Source: Mesorhizobium sp. WSM4311
Lineage (GTDB): Bacteria > Pseudomonadota > Alphaproteobacteria > Rhizobiales > Rhizobiaceae
DNA length: 64,000 nucleotides
NCBI RefSeq assembly: GCF_002295115.1
Contig: NZ_NSFV01000006.1
Location: 74,501-138,500, forward strand
Direction of reading: 5' to 3'
Shown: positions 1 through 8,740 of the stretch, piece by piece
How positions within the stretch are numbered: the first letter of the stretch is position 1
Layout of the letters: the number at the start of each line of letters is the position of its first letter
The notes under the pieces: generated by a model
Database searches by the model: none
Seen by the model: only the letters and a program-made list of their open reading frames with translations
Told to the model about the DNA's origin: nothing
Made by a program: the position numbers and the translations under genes

Positions 1-294
1 CGGCTGCTGTCGATTTCGTCCGACATCTCGGACAAGGCCGAACTGCATGAGATGGGTGTCAAGGACGGCGTCATGACCATGCGGCCCGTTGTCGGCGGCC
101 TGGAGATTCCACCCGGCGGCAAGGTCGTTTTGGGTCCCGGCAGCTATCATGTGATGTTCATGGATTTGAAGCAGCCACCCAAGCAAGGCGAGATGTTCGC
201 CGCCACGCTGACCTTCGAAAAGGCCGGGACGGTGACGATCAAATTCGCCGTGCAGGCCATTGGCAGCGCGGCGCCCCAAGAAGACAACGACTGA
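1..294 (+). CDS. PCuAC copper chaperone, C-terminal part (5' end outside window)
   Basis: The reading frame is open from the first base and stops at 292-294, so only the last 97 residues are visible. They contain the copper ligand pattern of the PCuAC (DUF461) family: H-x-M (HEM), a second methionine cluster (MTM) about ten residues on, and a late H-x-M (HVM) in GSYHVMFM. The family binds Cu(I) in the periplasm and passes it to the CuA site of cytochrome oxidase. The next two genes on the same strand are also copper-related, which supports the call. The start and any signal peptide lie upstream of the window. Confidence 0.88.
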   Translation, partial: RLLSISSDISDKAELHEMGVKDGVMTMRPVVGGLEIPPGGKVVLGPGSYHVMFMDLKQPPKQGEMFAATLTFEKAGTVTIKFAVQAIGSAAPQEDND

Positions 295-333
295 ACCGGC
301 CGTCGTACCGATCAGAATTCTAGAGGGACCATC

Positions 334-852
334 ATGAACAAGTATCTTTTGGCGGCCGGGGCGATTCTGGCTTTGGGGACAAATGCCGCCTCCGCGCATA
401 TCACACTCGAAACCCAGGAAGCGGCGGTCGGCTCGACTTACAAGGCGGCGCTGCGGGTGCCGCATGGTTGCGACGGCAAGGCGACGACCGCCGTGCGCGT
501 GCAGATCCCGGAAGGGGTGATCGCGGTGAAGCCGATGCCGAAACCCGGCTGGACGCTGCAGACCAAGAAGGGCAAATATGAAAAGTCCTATCAGCTCTAT
601 AGCCAAGCGGTGACCGACGGCGTCAAGGAAGTCGACTGGAGCGGCGGCAATTTGCCGGATGAATTCTATGACGAGTTCATCTTCCGCGCCACGCTGACGG
701 CGGATCTGCCCGTCGGCCAGAAGCTCTATTTCCCAGTGGTGCAGGAATGCGGCGATGCCGTCGACCGCTGGATCGAGATCCCGGCGGCAGGGCAGGATGA
801 AGACGCGCTGGAGACCCCGGCGCCCGGCATCAAGCTCACATCGAAGAAATAG
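334..852 (+). CDS. YcnI-family (DUF1775) copper-associated exported protein
   Basis: This 172-residue protein has a Sec signal peptide (about 1-21, MNKYLLAAGAILALGTNAASA) followed at once by HITL, the mature N-terminal histidine typical of YcnI/DUF1775 proteins, in which it binds Cu(II). The VPHGC motif and the late W-x-E-I-P segment also fit the family. It lies 39 nt after the PCuAC gene with a GAGGGA ribosome site, and before the CopC-CopD gene, giving the PCuAC-YcnI-CopCD order common in alphaproteobacteria. It probably helps deliver copper in the periplasm. The longer frame starting at 755 overlaps it and is a spurious extension of the next gene. Confidence 0.88.
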   Translation: MNKYLLAAGAILALGTNAASAHITLETQEAAVGSTYKAALRVPHGCDGKATTAVRVQIPEGVIAVKPMPKPGWTLQTKKGKYEKSYQLYSQAVTDGVKEVDWSGGNLPDEFYDEFIFRATLTADLPVGQKLYFPVVQECGDAVDRWIEIPAAGQDEDALETPAPGIKLTSKK

Positions 853-907
853 TTTGTCCCCTGGCGCGCTCTGCTTGCCGGAGCGCGCCGCAGCCTCGTG
901 GCCTGGC

Positions 908-2542
908 ATGACCGTAACATCTTCCCGGATGGTCGATACCAATAGCAAGCGCGTCGGCCGGATTGCCGGCGGACTGCTGGGCTTGCTCATGGCGGTTATC
1001 TTCGTAGCCTCGACCAGCCAGGCCTTTGCCCATGCCGCGCTGATCAAGACCGACCCGGCCGACGGCGCCGTGCTGGCGCAGGCTCCGGCACAGTTCTCAC
1101 TGACCTTCAGCGAACCGGTTTCGCCCTTGGTGCTGACATTGGTGAAACCCGACGGCACGCCGGTTGGGCTGACATCCTTCCGCCTCACCGACCAGACGCT
1201 CGAGATCGACAATCCGCAAGCGCTCAAATCCGGCACGCATGTGCTGAGCTGGCGCGTCATTTCCGCCGACGGCCATCCGGTCGGCGGCTCGCTGCTGTTT
1301 TCGATCGGCGCACCAAGCGAACCACCCGCCGTGTCCGAAGCGGTCGACTGGCCGTCGCGGTCGGCGATCTGGATCGGCAAGATCTTTCTCTACATCGGTC
1401 TTTTCCTCGGTGTCGGCGGCGCCTTCGCCCTTGCCTGGCTGGCGGGCAACGGACGCGCCGGCCAGCGTTTTGTCGCGGCCGCGATCCTGTGCGGCCTGAT
1501 GGCGGCACCCCTGTCGCTCGGCTTTCAGGGGCTCGATGCACTCGGAGCACCGCTCTCCCATCTGGCGCAGCCGGTGATCTGGCGGACCGGGCTCGGCACC
1601 TCCTTCGGCTGGACGGTGCTGGCCGCCCTGACCGCGCTGGGGCTCGGTTTGCTTTCGTTGGCCGGACCGCGTGTACTCGCCAGGCCATTGGCGCTCGCCG
1701 GCCTCCTTGGCGTCGGCGTCGCGCTTGCCGCCAGCGGCCACGCCAGCGCGGCCGAGCCGCAATGGCTGACGCGGCCGATGGTGTTCGTACACGGTATCGG
1801 CATTGCCTTCTGGGGCGGCGCGCTGGTGCCGCTCGCTCTCGCGCTGAAGCGCCAGACGCCGGGCGCCGTCGCGTTCCTGCGCCGGTTCTCCTGCGCGATC
1901 CTGCCTGTGGTCGCCGTGCTTGCCGCGGCCGGCATCGTGCTTGCCGTCATTCAGGTGCAGACGCCCTCGGCGCTGGCCGGCACCGCCTATGGCCGGCTGC
2001 TGCTGGTCAAGTTGGCGCTGCTGGTCTTTCTGTTCACGCTGGCCGCGGTCAATCGCTGGAAACTCACCGCTTCCGCCGAGGCGGGCGCTACGGAGGTGCA
2101 GCGCAGGCTCACCCGTTCGATCGGCGTCGAAATGCTAATCGTGCTGGCGATCTTCGGCGTTGCCGCGGGCTGGCGCTTCACGCCGCCCCCACGGGCGCTG
2201 GCGATCGCGGCGGCGCAGCCGGTCTCGCTCCACATCCACGCGCTGGAGGCGATGGCAGATCTCAGCATCACGCCAGGCCATGCCGGGCCTGTCGCGGCCT
2301 CGATGATCATCATGACCGGCGATTTCGGGCCGCTTGACGCCAAGGAGGTGACGCTGGTGCTGTCGAAGCCCGATTCCGGCATCGAGCCGCTGAAGCGCGC
2401 GGCGACGAAGCCCGGCGACGGCAGCTGGCGTGTCGACAACCTCGTCATTCCGGTTCCCGGGCGCTGGACTGTGCGCATCGACATCCTGGTCTCGGATTTC
2501 AAGATGGTGAAGATCGAAGCGCCTGTGGACGTCCGGCCGTAG
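908..2542 (+). CDS. CopC domain fused to CopD-type copper-transport membrane protein
   Basis: The protein is 544 residues from the ATG at 908; the frame is open further upstream but would then overlap DUF1775. After a signal/anchor segment, the mature N-terminus begins AHAALIKTDP, with the copper-ligand histidine of CopC. The CopC domain (about 40-135) ends with the D-x-H motif ADGHPVGG. Several hydrophobic helices (about 150-440) form a CopD domain, and a YtkA-like beta domain closes the chain. The fusion resembles YcnJ, an inner-membrane copper importer. It follows the PCuAC and YcnI genes closely, so the three probably form one copper-acquisition operon for respiratory oxidase assembly. 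The methionine at 929 is an alternative start. Confidence 0.85.
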   Translation: MTVTSSRMVDTNSKRVGRIAGGLLGLLMAVIFVASTSQAFAHAALIKTDPADGAVLAQAPAQFSLTFSEPVSPLVLTLVKPDGTPVGLTSFRLTDQTLEIDNPQALKSGTHVLSWRVISADGHPVGGSLLFSIGAPSEPPAVSEAVDWPSRSAIWIGKIFLYIGLFLGVGGAFALAWLAGNGRAGQRFVAAAILCGLMAAPLSLGFQGLDALGAPLSHLAQPVIWRTGLGTSFGWTVLAALTALGLGLLSLAGPRVLARPLALAGLLGVGVALAASGHASAAEPQWLTRPMVFVHGIGIAFWGGALVPLALALKRQTPGAVAFLRRFSCAILPVVAVLAAAGIVLAVIQVQTPSALAGTAYGRLLLVKLALLVFLFTLAAVNRWKLTASAEAGATEVQRRLTRSIGVEMLIVLAIFGVAAGWRFTPPPRALAIAAAQPVSLHIHALEAMADLSITPGHAGPVAASMIIMTGDFGPLDAKEVTLVLSKPDSGIEPLKRAATKPGDGSWRVDNLVIPVPGRWTVRIDILVSDFKMVKIEAPVDVRP

Positions 2543-2607
2543 CCGACAGATGTGATTGTTGTCGAACGGCCTGCATTGTGCAACCGCAACACAATTCGGC
2601 GAGGCGG

Positions 2608-2633
2608 TTGACGCGGCCCGAAAGGCCCGTCAA
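2608..2633 (+). terminator. Stem-loop between the copper operon and gnd
   Basis: TTGACG-C-GGCC / GGCC-CGTCAA forms a 10-bp stem with one bulged C and a CGAAA loop. It lies 66 nt after the CopC/CopD stop and 75 nt before gnd. There is no T-run behind it, so it may be a factor-dependent terminator, an mRNA 3' end or a leader hairpin. Confidence 0.35.
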
Positions 2634-2707
2634 TCATCCCGGGAAGAACGGGCATCCGGCAAAATCGCGGGCTCCAACCAACAAGATCCGAAAGCAGGGA
2701 AGAAACG

Positions 2708-4135
2708 ATGGAAAAAGCCGAAATCGGCCTGATCGGCCTTGGTACGATGGGCTCCAACCTGGCGCTGAACATCGCCGAGCACGGGCACCGCATTGCCGTC
2801 TTCAACCGCACCCGGGCACGCACCGACGCCTTCGTCGAGAATGCCGGCGCGCTGAAGAACATGGTTGTGCCCTGCTACAGCCTGGAAGAACTTGCCGCCG
2901 CGATCCGGCCGCCGCGCCCGATCATCATCATGGTGCTGGCCGGCAAACCGGTCGATGAACAGATCGAAGCCTTGCGCGGCGTGCTGTCCGGCAATGACAT
3001 CGTCATCGATGCCGGCAACGCCAATTTCCGCGATACGATGCGGCGCTTCTCCGAACTGTCCGGCTCGGGCCTGACCTTCATCGGCATGGGCGTGTCCGGC
3101 GGCGAGGAGGGCGCGCGCCATGGCCCGTCGATCATGGTCGGCGGCACGGAGGATTCGTGGAAGCGGGTCGAAAAAGTGCTGACCGCCATCTCCGCCAAGT
3201 TCAAGGACGAACCCTGTGCCGCCTGGCTCGGCACCGATGGCGCCGGCCACTTCGTCAAGACGATCCACAACGGTATCGAATATGCCGACATGCAGATGAT
3301 CGCCGAAATCTACGGCATTCTGCGCGATGGCCTGGGCATGGGCCCGAAGGACATCGGCGCGGTGTTCTCCAACTGGAACAAGGGCCGGCTGAACTCCTAC
3401 CTGATCGAGATCACCGCCAAGGTGCTCGCCGCCGACGATCCCAAGACCGGCAAGCCGGTGGTCGACATCATCCTCGACCGCGCCGGCCAGAAGGGCACCG
3501 GCAAATGGTCGGTCATCGAGGCGCAGCAACTCGGCATTCCGGCGACCGCGATCGAGGCGGCCGTGGCGGCCCGTGTGCTGTCGTCGATCAAGGACGAGCG
3601 GCTGGCGGCCGAGAAAGCCTATGGCAACATCGGGGTATCGAAGATTTCCGGCGACAAGGATGCGCTGCTGAAAGATCTCGAACTGGCGCTGTTCGCCGGC
3701 AAGATCGCGGCTTATGCGCAGGGTTTCGCGGTGATGAGCGGCGCCTCGAAGGAGTTCAACTGGAACCTGCCGATGCCAACCATCGCCAGGATCTGGCGCG
3801 CCGGCTGCATCATCCGCTCGCAGATGCTGGATACGATGGCCGAGGCCTTCAGCAGCGGCGGCGCTTCGACCAATCTCTTGATGGCGCCCGCTTTCATCAG
3901 CTTGATGCAGGAAGCGCATCCGTCGCTGCGGCGTATCGTGGCGAGGGCTTCCGAGGCCGGTGCGCCGGTGCCGGCGCTGTCTTCCGCACTTGCCTATTTC
4001 GACAGCTATCGCCAGGGCCGCGGCACCTCGAACCTGATCCAGGCGCAGCGTGACTTCTTCGGCGCGCATGGCTTCGAACGCATCGGCGAGCAGGGTGCCT
4101 TCCACGGTCCGTGGGGCAGTGGCGCTGCCGGTTAG
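2708..4135 (+). CDS. gnd: 6-phosphogluconate dehydrogenase, decarboxylating
   Basis: This 475-residue protein oxidises 6-phosphogluconate to ribulose 5-phosphate, CO2 and NADPH in the pentose phosphate pathway. The Rossmann motif GLGTMGSNLA is at residues about 9-18, followed by FNRT, which favours NADP. GVSGGEEGARHGPSIMVGG is the substrate-binding signature, and GAGHFVKTIHNGIEY carries the catalytic lysine (HxxK-x-x-HNGIEY). RAGQKGTGKWSV is also diagnostic. The length matches the long, E. coli-type enzyme. The ribosome site GGGAAG stands about 7 nt before the ATG. The stop codon overlaps the stop of the convergent LacI-type gene by 4 nt. Confidence 0.97.
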   Translation: MEKAEIGLIGLGTMGSNLALNIAEHGHRIAVFNRTRARTDAFVENAGALKNMVVPCYSLEELAAAIRPPRPIIIMVLAGKPVDEQIEALRGVLSGNDIVIDAGNANFRDTMRRFSELSGSGLTFIGMGVSGGEEGARHGPSIMVGGTEDSWKRVEKVLTAISAKFKDEPCAAWLGTDGAGHFVKTIHNGIEYADMQMIAEIYGILRDGLGMGPKDIGAVFSNWNKGRLNSYLIEITAKVLAADDPKTGKPVVDIILDRAGQKGTGKWSVIEAQQLGIPATAIEAAVAARVLSSIKDERLAAEKAYGNIGVSKISGDKDALLKDLELALFAGKIAAYAQGFAVMSGASKEFNWNLPMPTIARIWRAGCIIRSQMLDTMAEAFSSGGASTNLLMAPAFISLMQEAHPSLRRIVARASEAGAPVPALSSALAYFDSYRQGRGTSNLIQAQRDFFGAHGFERIGEQGAFHGPWGSGAAG

Positions 4136-5184
4136 TCCGGGGTGCGATTGTAGGCCAGGACCTCGCCCGGCACGCTGAGACTTTGCAGGGAGCCGGGTGC
4201 GGCGCCGCTGATCCAACCGAGCACGGAGCGGGCGAGTTCGGAGCCCGCCAGCCGGAAGTTCTCATTGACGATCAGCAGTTCGGGCCGGAACAGATGCAAA
4301 AGGTCCGATGACTGCTTGGAGACGATGTCGACGTCGCGGCCAAGCTTGAGGCCGGCATCCTCGATGCCGGCGACGAGCGCAAGGGTGGCGGCGGCGGCGC
4401 TGCTGACAAAGCCGTCCGGCCTGATGTCGCGGCGCATCAACTGCGCGGTCCTCGTCCTGATCTGTTCGATCGAATGGTCGATCGATACGGTGCTGAACGG
4501 GATCTCGCTGGCGCCAACCTCGCTCAGCGCATCGGCAAAGCCGTTTACCGTATGGCCGTAATAGGTCAGTCCGACGGGTGGCGTCAGCAAAGCAAGCTTG
4601 CGGCGTCCCATGCTCGCAAGGCGCCGTACGGCTTCGACCGCGAAGGCGTGATTGTCGAAATCATGATAGGGGTGGACCAGCCCCATCTCGGTGCGGCCAT
4701 GCGTGGCAAACGGAATGCCGCGCTCCAGCATGTAGCGGGCCCGGGGATCGTTCGGCTGCGTGCGTGAAATGATGACGCCGTCGGCCGAGCCGGTCTCGAC
4801 CAGGTAGCGTATCGGGTCGAGCGGATCCTGCGAGCGCGAATAGGGCGTGACGATCAGATGGTAGGGCGTGTCGGCAATGACTTCCGAGACGCCGTAGATG
4901 ATGTCGGAGACGAAACTCATGATCTCCTGCTCGGTGTTGAGCACGAGGCTGATGACATTGGTCTTGCCGGTTCTGAGCCTGACGCCGGCGCGGTTCGGGC
5001 GGTAGCCGATCTGCTTGGCGACGAGCTGGACGCGGCGCCTGGTTTCGGCGCCGATCTCAGGGGCATCCTTCAAGGCGCGCGACACTGTGGTGACGCCCAG
5101 CCCGGTCATGAAGGCAAGCGTCTTCAGCGTTGGCCGCTCCTGCGCCGACGCTTCCTCGTTCTTTTCCGTATTCCGTCTGTCCAT
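4132..5184 (-). CDS. LacI-family transcriptional regulator of the adjacent sugar operon
   Basis: The protein has 350 residues. A LacI-type helix-turn-helix is near the N-terminus: TLKTLAFMTGLGVTTVSRAL (about 19-38), then the hinge helix region YRPNRAGVRLRTGKT. The rest is a periplasmic-binding-like effector domain. It is transcribed away from the sugar ABC operon, and the 407-bp divergent region holds two copies of a LacI-type operator, one inside this gene's own predicted promoter. It therefore probably represses both the transporter operon and itself until the transported sugar or a metabolite binds. It resembles AglR-type regulators in organisation, but the effector cannot be read from the sequence. 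Confidence 0.9.
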   Translation of the reverse strand: MDRRNTEKNEEASAQERPTLKTLAFMTGLGVTTVSRALKDAPEIGAETRRRVQLVAKQIGYRPNRAGVRLRTGKTNVISLVLNTEQEIMSFVSDIIYGVSEVIADTPYHLIVTPYSRSQDPLDPIRYLVETGSADGVIISRTQPNDPRARYMLERGIPFATHGRTEMGLVHPYHDFDNHAFAVEAVRRLASMGRRKLALLTPPVGLTYYGHTVNGFADALSEVGASEIPFSTVSIDHSIEQIRTRTAQLMRRDIRPDGFVSSAAAATLALVAGIEDAGLKLGRDVDIVSKQSSDLLHLFRPELLIVNENFRLAGSELARSVLGWISGAAPGSLQSLSVPGEVLAYNRTPD

Positions 5185-5277
5185 TCGTCCCGCCCATCAG
5201 GCGCATAGCAGCCGCAGGCCGGGTCGGCAATCGCCGTGATTGGCGGCGTGGCATGATTTCAAGCCCGGCAATCCGTC

Positions 5278-5305
5278 AATATACTGAAACGTTACAGATT
5301 GCCAA
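5278..5305 (-). promoter_or_regulatory. Predicted promoter of the LacI-type gene with operator in its spacer
   Basis: Read on the minus strand, TTGGCA (5305-5300) and TATATT (5283-5278) are separated by 16 bp, and that spacer is the operator ATCTGTAACGTTTCAG. A repressor bound there would block RNA polymerase directly, implying autorepression. The predicted start is about 87 nt upstream of the regulator's ATG. Confidence 0.6.
5284..5297. promoter_or_regulatory. LacI-type operator O1
   Basis: CTGAAACGTTACAG is a 14-bp near-perfect palindrome with the central CG typical of LacI-family sites. It is the reverse complement of operator O2, 276 bp away. It lies between the -35 and -10 elements of the regulator's predicted promoter. 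Confidence 0.75.
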
Positions 5306-5556
5306 TTGCACCGCGCTGGCGAGCGAATTCGCAGGACGACATGGAGTCGCGAATTCCCTTGAGAATCCAGAGCGAAACGCCGTCTTGGCGACGCTCTTTG
5401 CCGGCTTTCACGAACCTTTTCCTATTTTGCACTGCAATTGCTCATATTGCGGCGCACAACGACAAGCTCGCTCGGCAGATTTTATTCGCGACTCGAAAAA
5501 ATATCGAACGGTCTCCACGCCTGGGGTTGCGTCATCCACGCAATTGCCGTATCGAA

Positions 5557-5576
5557 AATCTGTAACGTTTCAGATT
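5557..5576. promoter_or_regulatory. LacI-type operator O2 in front of the sugar ABC operon
   Basis: AATCTGTAACGTTTCAGATT is a 20-bp palindrome with one mismatched pair. It is immediately followed by the ribosome site GGGAGGAA (5579-5586) and the ATG at 5592. A weak promoter, TTGCGT (5527-5532), 17 bp, TATCGA (5550-5555), would place the transcription start inside the operator. Binding here should block the transporter operon. Confidence 0.75.
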
Positions 5577-5591
5577 CTGGGAGGAACCGAA

Positions 5592-6830
5592 ATGCGATAC
5601 AAACTTTTGACCGCTGCCCTGGCGGCCACGGCAGCGCTGCAGTTCGCCGGCCCGGCCGCCGCGACGGACCTGGAAGTCACTCATTGGTGGACTTCCGGCG
5701 GCGAGGCGGCGGCGGTTGCGGAACTCGCCAAGGCATTCGACGCCACCGGCAACCACTGGGTCGACGGCGCCATTGCCGGCTCCGGCGGCACGGCACGGCC
5801 GATCATGATCAGCCGGATCACCGGCGGCGACCCGATGGGCGCCACCCAGTTCAATCACGGCCGGCAAGCGGAAGAACTGGTGCAGGCCGGCCTGATGCGC
5901 GACCTGACCGATGTCGCCACCAAGGGCAAGTGGACAGAGGTCGTACGACCGAAGAGCCTGCTCGACAGCTGCACCATCGGCGGCAAGATTTATTGCGTGC
6001 CCGTCAACATCCACTCCTGGCAGTGGCTGTGGCTCTCGAACGAGGCCTTCCAGAAGGCCGGCGTGCCGGTGCCAAAGGACTGGAATGAGTATGTGGCCGC
6101 CGCCCCGGCGCTCGAGAAGGCAGGCATCGTGCCGCTGGCAGTGGGCGGGCAGGCCTGGCAGTCGTCCGGCGCTTTCGACGTGCTGCTTGCAGCGGTCGGC
6201 GGCACCGACACCTTCCTCAAGGTCTACAAGGACAAGGACGCCAAGTTCGCAGCCGGCCCCGAAGTCGCCAAGGTGTTCAAGGCGGCCGACGATGCGCGCA
6301 AGATGGCCAAGAACACCAATGTGCAGGACTGGAACCAGGCCACCAACATGGTCATCACCGGCAAGGCCGGCGGCCAGATCATGGGTGACTGGGCGCAGGG
6401 CGAGTTCCAGGTTGCCGGCAAGACCGCCGGCAAGGACTATACCTGTCTTCCCGGCCTTGGCCTGAACGAGGTCATTGCCACGGGTGGTGATGCCTTCTAT
6501 TTCCCGGTGCTCAAGGATGCCGACAAGTCAAAGGCGCAGGAAGTCCTGGCCGAAACCTTGCTCGATCCCAAGACCCAGGTCGCCTTCAATCTCAAGAAGG
6601 GCTCGCTGCCGGTGCGTGGCGACGTCGACCTTAACGCTGCCAATGACTGCATGAAGAAGGGTCTCGCCATCCTGGCCAAGGGTGCCGTGATCCCATGGAC
6701 CGATCAGCTGCTTTCGCAAGACAGCCAGAAGCAGAAGGAGGACCTGTTCTCCGAATTCTTCGCCAAGCCCGAGATGACCGTGGAAGAGGCGCAGAAGCGC
6801 TTCGCCGACATCATCGCCACGGCGGACTGA
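5592..6830 (+). CDS. Sugar ABC transporter, periplasmic substrate-binding protein
   Basis: This is a 412-residue protein with a Sec signal peptide (about 1-25, ending PAAATD). It belongs to the carbohydrate-binding family 1 (COG1653/MalE-like): LEVTHWWTSGGEAAAV at the mature N-terminus, then GDPMGATQFNHGRQ and INIHSWQWLWLSNEAFQKAG. Tryptophans in these segments are typical of sugar stacking. The ATG at 5592 is chosen because it gives a clean signal peptide directly after a GGGAGGAA ribosome site; the longer open frame upstream runs across the operators and is not credible. The sugar is not determined by the sequence; the closest type I recall is the glucose/mannose or alpha-glucoside binders of rhizobia. 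Confidence 0.9.
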   Translation: MRYKLLTAALAATAALQFAGPAAATDLEVTHWWTSGGEAAAVAELAKAFDATGNHWVDGAIAGSGGTARPIMISRITGGDPMGATQFNHGRQAEELVQAGLMRDLTDVATKGKWTEVVRPKSLLDSCTIGGKIYCVPVNIHSWQWLWLSNEAFQKAGVPVPKDWNEYVAAAPALEKAGIVPLAVGGQAWQSSGAFDVLLAAVGGTDTFLKVYKDKDAKFAAGPEVAKVFKAADDARKMAKNTNVQDWNQATNMVITGKAGGQIMGDWAQGEFQVAGKTAGKDYTCLPGLGLNEVIATGGDAFYFPVLKDADKSKAQEVLAETLLDPKTQVAFNLKKGSLPVRGDVDLNAANDCMKKGLAILAKGAVIPWTDQLLSQDSQKQKEDLFSEFFAKPEMTVEEAQKRFADIIATAD

Positions 6831-6849
6831 TACCGCCGGCAACTCCCTT

Positions 6850-6882
6850 CCTCCCGGTCCGGTGAACTCCAGGGCCGGGAGG
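6850..6882 (+). promoter_or_regulatory. Strong stem-loop between binding-protein and permease genes
   Basis: An 11-bp stem (6850-6860 with 6872-6882, including one G-U pair) encloses an 11-nt loop. There is no T-run, so it is unlikely to be a full terminator. Hairpins in this position usually protect the binding-protein mRNA or reduce read-through, so that more binding protein is made than membrane subunits. Confidence 0.55.
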
Positions 6883-6904
6883 GCGGGCTCTTACCCGATC
6901 CAGC

Positions 6905-7810
6905 ATGGCTGCACCGATGAGCAAGAGCGAACGCCCGAGCCGACTGTTTCGCAATCTCAATGCGAAGGTCGCGTCGATCCCCATGATCCTCACCGCGCTG
7001 GTGGTATTCGTCGGCGGCACGGCGTGGACGGTGCTCTATTCCTTCACCAATTCGAAGCTGTTGCCGCGGCTGAATTTCGTCGGCCTCGACCAGTATTACC
7101 GGTTGTGGGCGACCCCGCGCTGGCTGATCTCGATCGAGAACCTGCTGATCTATGGTGTGATCTCGCTGGTTTTCTCGCTGGTGATCGGTTTCATCCTCGC
7201 TGCCCTGCTCGACCAGAAGATCCGTTTCGAGGATACGTTCCGTACCATCTTTCTCTATCCCTTCGCGCTTTCCTTCATCGTCACCGGCCTTGTCTGGCAA
7301 TGGCTGCTCAATCCTGACTTCGGCATCCAGGGCGTGATACGAAACCTCGGCTGGACGAGCTTCGCTTTCGATCCGCTCTACAATTCCAGCATCGTCATCT
7401 ACGGCATATCGATCGCCGCGCTCTGGCAGGGCACCGGGCTGATCATGTGCCTGATGCTGGCCGGCCTGCGCGGCATAGACGAGGATATCTGGAAGGCCGC
7501 GCGGGTGGACGGGATTCCGATGTGGAAGACCTATCTGTTCATCATCATCCCGATGATGCGACCGGTCTTCATCACCACGCTCGTCATCATCGCGTCCGGC
7601 ATCGTCAAGGTCTACGACCTTGTCGTCGCCCAGACCAGCGGCGGACCCGGCATCGCCTCCGAAGTGCCGGCAAAGTATGTCTACGACTACATGTTTTTCG
7701 CCCAGAATCTCGGCCAGGGTTTCGCAGCCTCGACCATGATGCTGCTCTCGGTGATGATCGTCATCGTGCCGTGGGCCTATCTCGAATTCGGAGGCAGGAA
7801 GCGTGTCTGA
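6905..7810 (+). CDS. Sugar ABC transporter permease (MalF-like)
   Basis: The protein has 301 residues and about six membrane helices. The cytoplasmic EAA loop EDIWKAARVDGIPMWKTYLF (about 194-213), which docks on the ATPase, is well conserved. It follows the binding-protein gene by 74 nt and overlaps the second permease by 8 nt, so translation of the pair is probably coupled. MSKSE at 6917 is an alternative start. With the second permease it forms the transmembrane channel for the sugar captured in the periplasm. Confidence 0.92.
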   Translation: MAAPMSKSERPSRLFRNLNAKVASIPMILTALVVFVGGTAWTVLYSFTNSKLLPRLNFVGLDQYYRLWATPRWLISIENLLIYGVISLVFSLVIGFILAALLDQKIRFEDTFRTIFLYPFALSFIVTGLVWQWLLNPDFGIQGVIRNLGWTSFAFDPLYNSSIVIYGISIAALWQGTGLIMCLMLAGLRGIDEDIWKAARVDGIPMWKTYLFIIIPMMRPVFITTLVIIASGIVKVYDLVVAQTSGGPGIASEVPAKYVYDYMFFAQNLGQGFAASTMMLLSVMIVIVPWAYLEFGGRKRV

Positions 7811-8738
7811 CCAAGCCGTTTCCCTGTCCGCGCCGTCCGGCGCCGTCCAAGCCGATGCCTCGGGACCGAGCGGACCGAAGCCGCGTCACATCTTCTCGCG
7901 CCGCAACATCTTCCTCTATGGCACGCTCATCGTGGCGGCGCTCTACTACCTCCTGCCGCTCTATGTGATGATCGTCACCTCGCTCAAGGGCATGCCGGAA
8001 ATCCGCCTCGGCAACATCTTCTCGCCCCCGCTCGAGATCACTTTCGAGCCCTGGGTCAAGGCATGGTCGACGGCCTGCACCGGCCTTAACTGCGACGGAC
8101 TTTCGCGCGGCTTCTGGAACTCCGTTCGTATCACCGTACCTTCGGTGATCCTGTCGATCGCGATCGCCTCGGTAAACGGCTATGCGCTGGCCAACTGGCG
8201 CTTCAAGGGCGCCGACACGTTCTTCATCATCCTGATCGTCGGTGCCTTCATCCCCTATCAGGTGATGATCTACCCGATCGTCATCATCCTGCGCGAGATC
8301 GGCCTCTATGGCAGCCTGAGCGGCCTGGTGATCGTCCATTCCATTTTCGGCATGCCGATCCTGACATTGCTGTTCCGCAACTATTTCACCTCCATGCCGG
8401 AGGAATTGTTCCGGGCAGCGCGTGTCGACGGGGCCGGTTTCTGGGGCATCTATCTGCGCATCATGCTGCCGATGTCGCTGCCGATCTTCGTCGTCGCCGT
8501 CATCCTGCAGGTGACAGGCATCTGGAACGACTTCCTGTTCGGCGTCGTCTACACGCGTCCCGACACCTATCCGATGACGGTTCAGCTCAACAACATCGTC
8601 AACTCCGTGCAGGGCGTGAAGGAATACAACGTCAATATGGCGGCGACCATCCTGACCGGGCTGGTGCCGCTCGTTATCTATTTCATTTCCGGCAGGCTTT
8701 TCGTGCGTGGCATCGCTGCCGGCGCGGTGAAAGGGTGA
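7803..8738 (+). CDS. Sugar ABC transporter permease (MalG-like)
   Basis: This 311-residue protein starts with GTG at 7803 inside the end of the first permease. A hydrophilic N-terminal tail (about 1-35) precedes the first helix, IFLYGTLIVAALYYLLPLYV. The EAA loop EELFRAARVDGAGFWGIYLR is near residue 200. The C-terminal end RGIAAGAVKG is the typical MalG-family tail. It is the partner of the upstream permease and overlaps or abuts the ATPase start. Confidence 0.92.
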   Translation: MSDQAVSLSAPSGAVQADASGPSGPKPRHIFSRRNIFLYGTLIVAALYYLLPLYVMIVTSLKGMPEIRLGNIFSPPLEITFEPWVKAWSTACTGLNCDGLSRGFWNSVRITVPSVILSIAIASVNGYALANWRFKGADTFFIILIVGAFIPYQVMIYPIVIILREIGLYGSLSGLVIVHSIFGMPILTLLFRNYFTSMPEELFRAARVDGAGFWGIYLRIMLPMSLPIFVVAVILQVTGIWNDFLFGVVYTRPDTYPMTVQLNNIVNSVQGVKEYNVNMAATILTGLVPLVIYFISGRLFVRGIAAGAVKG

Positions 8739-8740
8739 TG

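Noticed and set aside
2630..4216. A 528-codon minus-strand frame across gnd
   Set aside because: It is antisense to an intact, motif-complete 6-phosphogluconate dehydrogenase gene and has a low-complexity composition.
5130..5591. An N-terminal extension of the sugar-binding protein upstream of 5592
   Set aside because: It would run through both LacI operators, the predicted promoters and the ribosome site; the ATG at 5592 starts a clean signal peptide.
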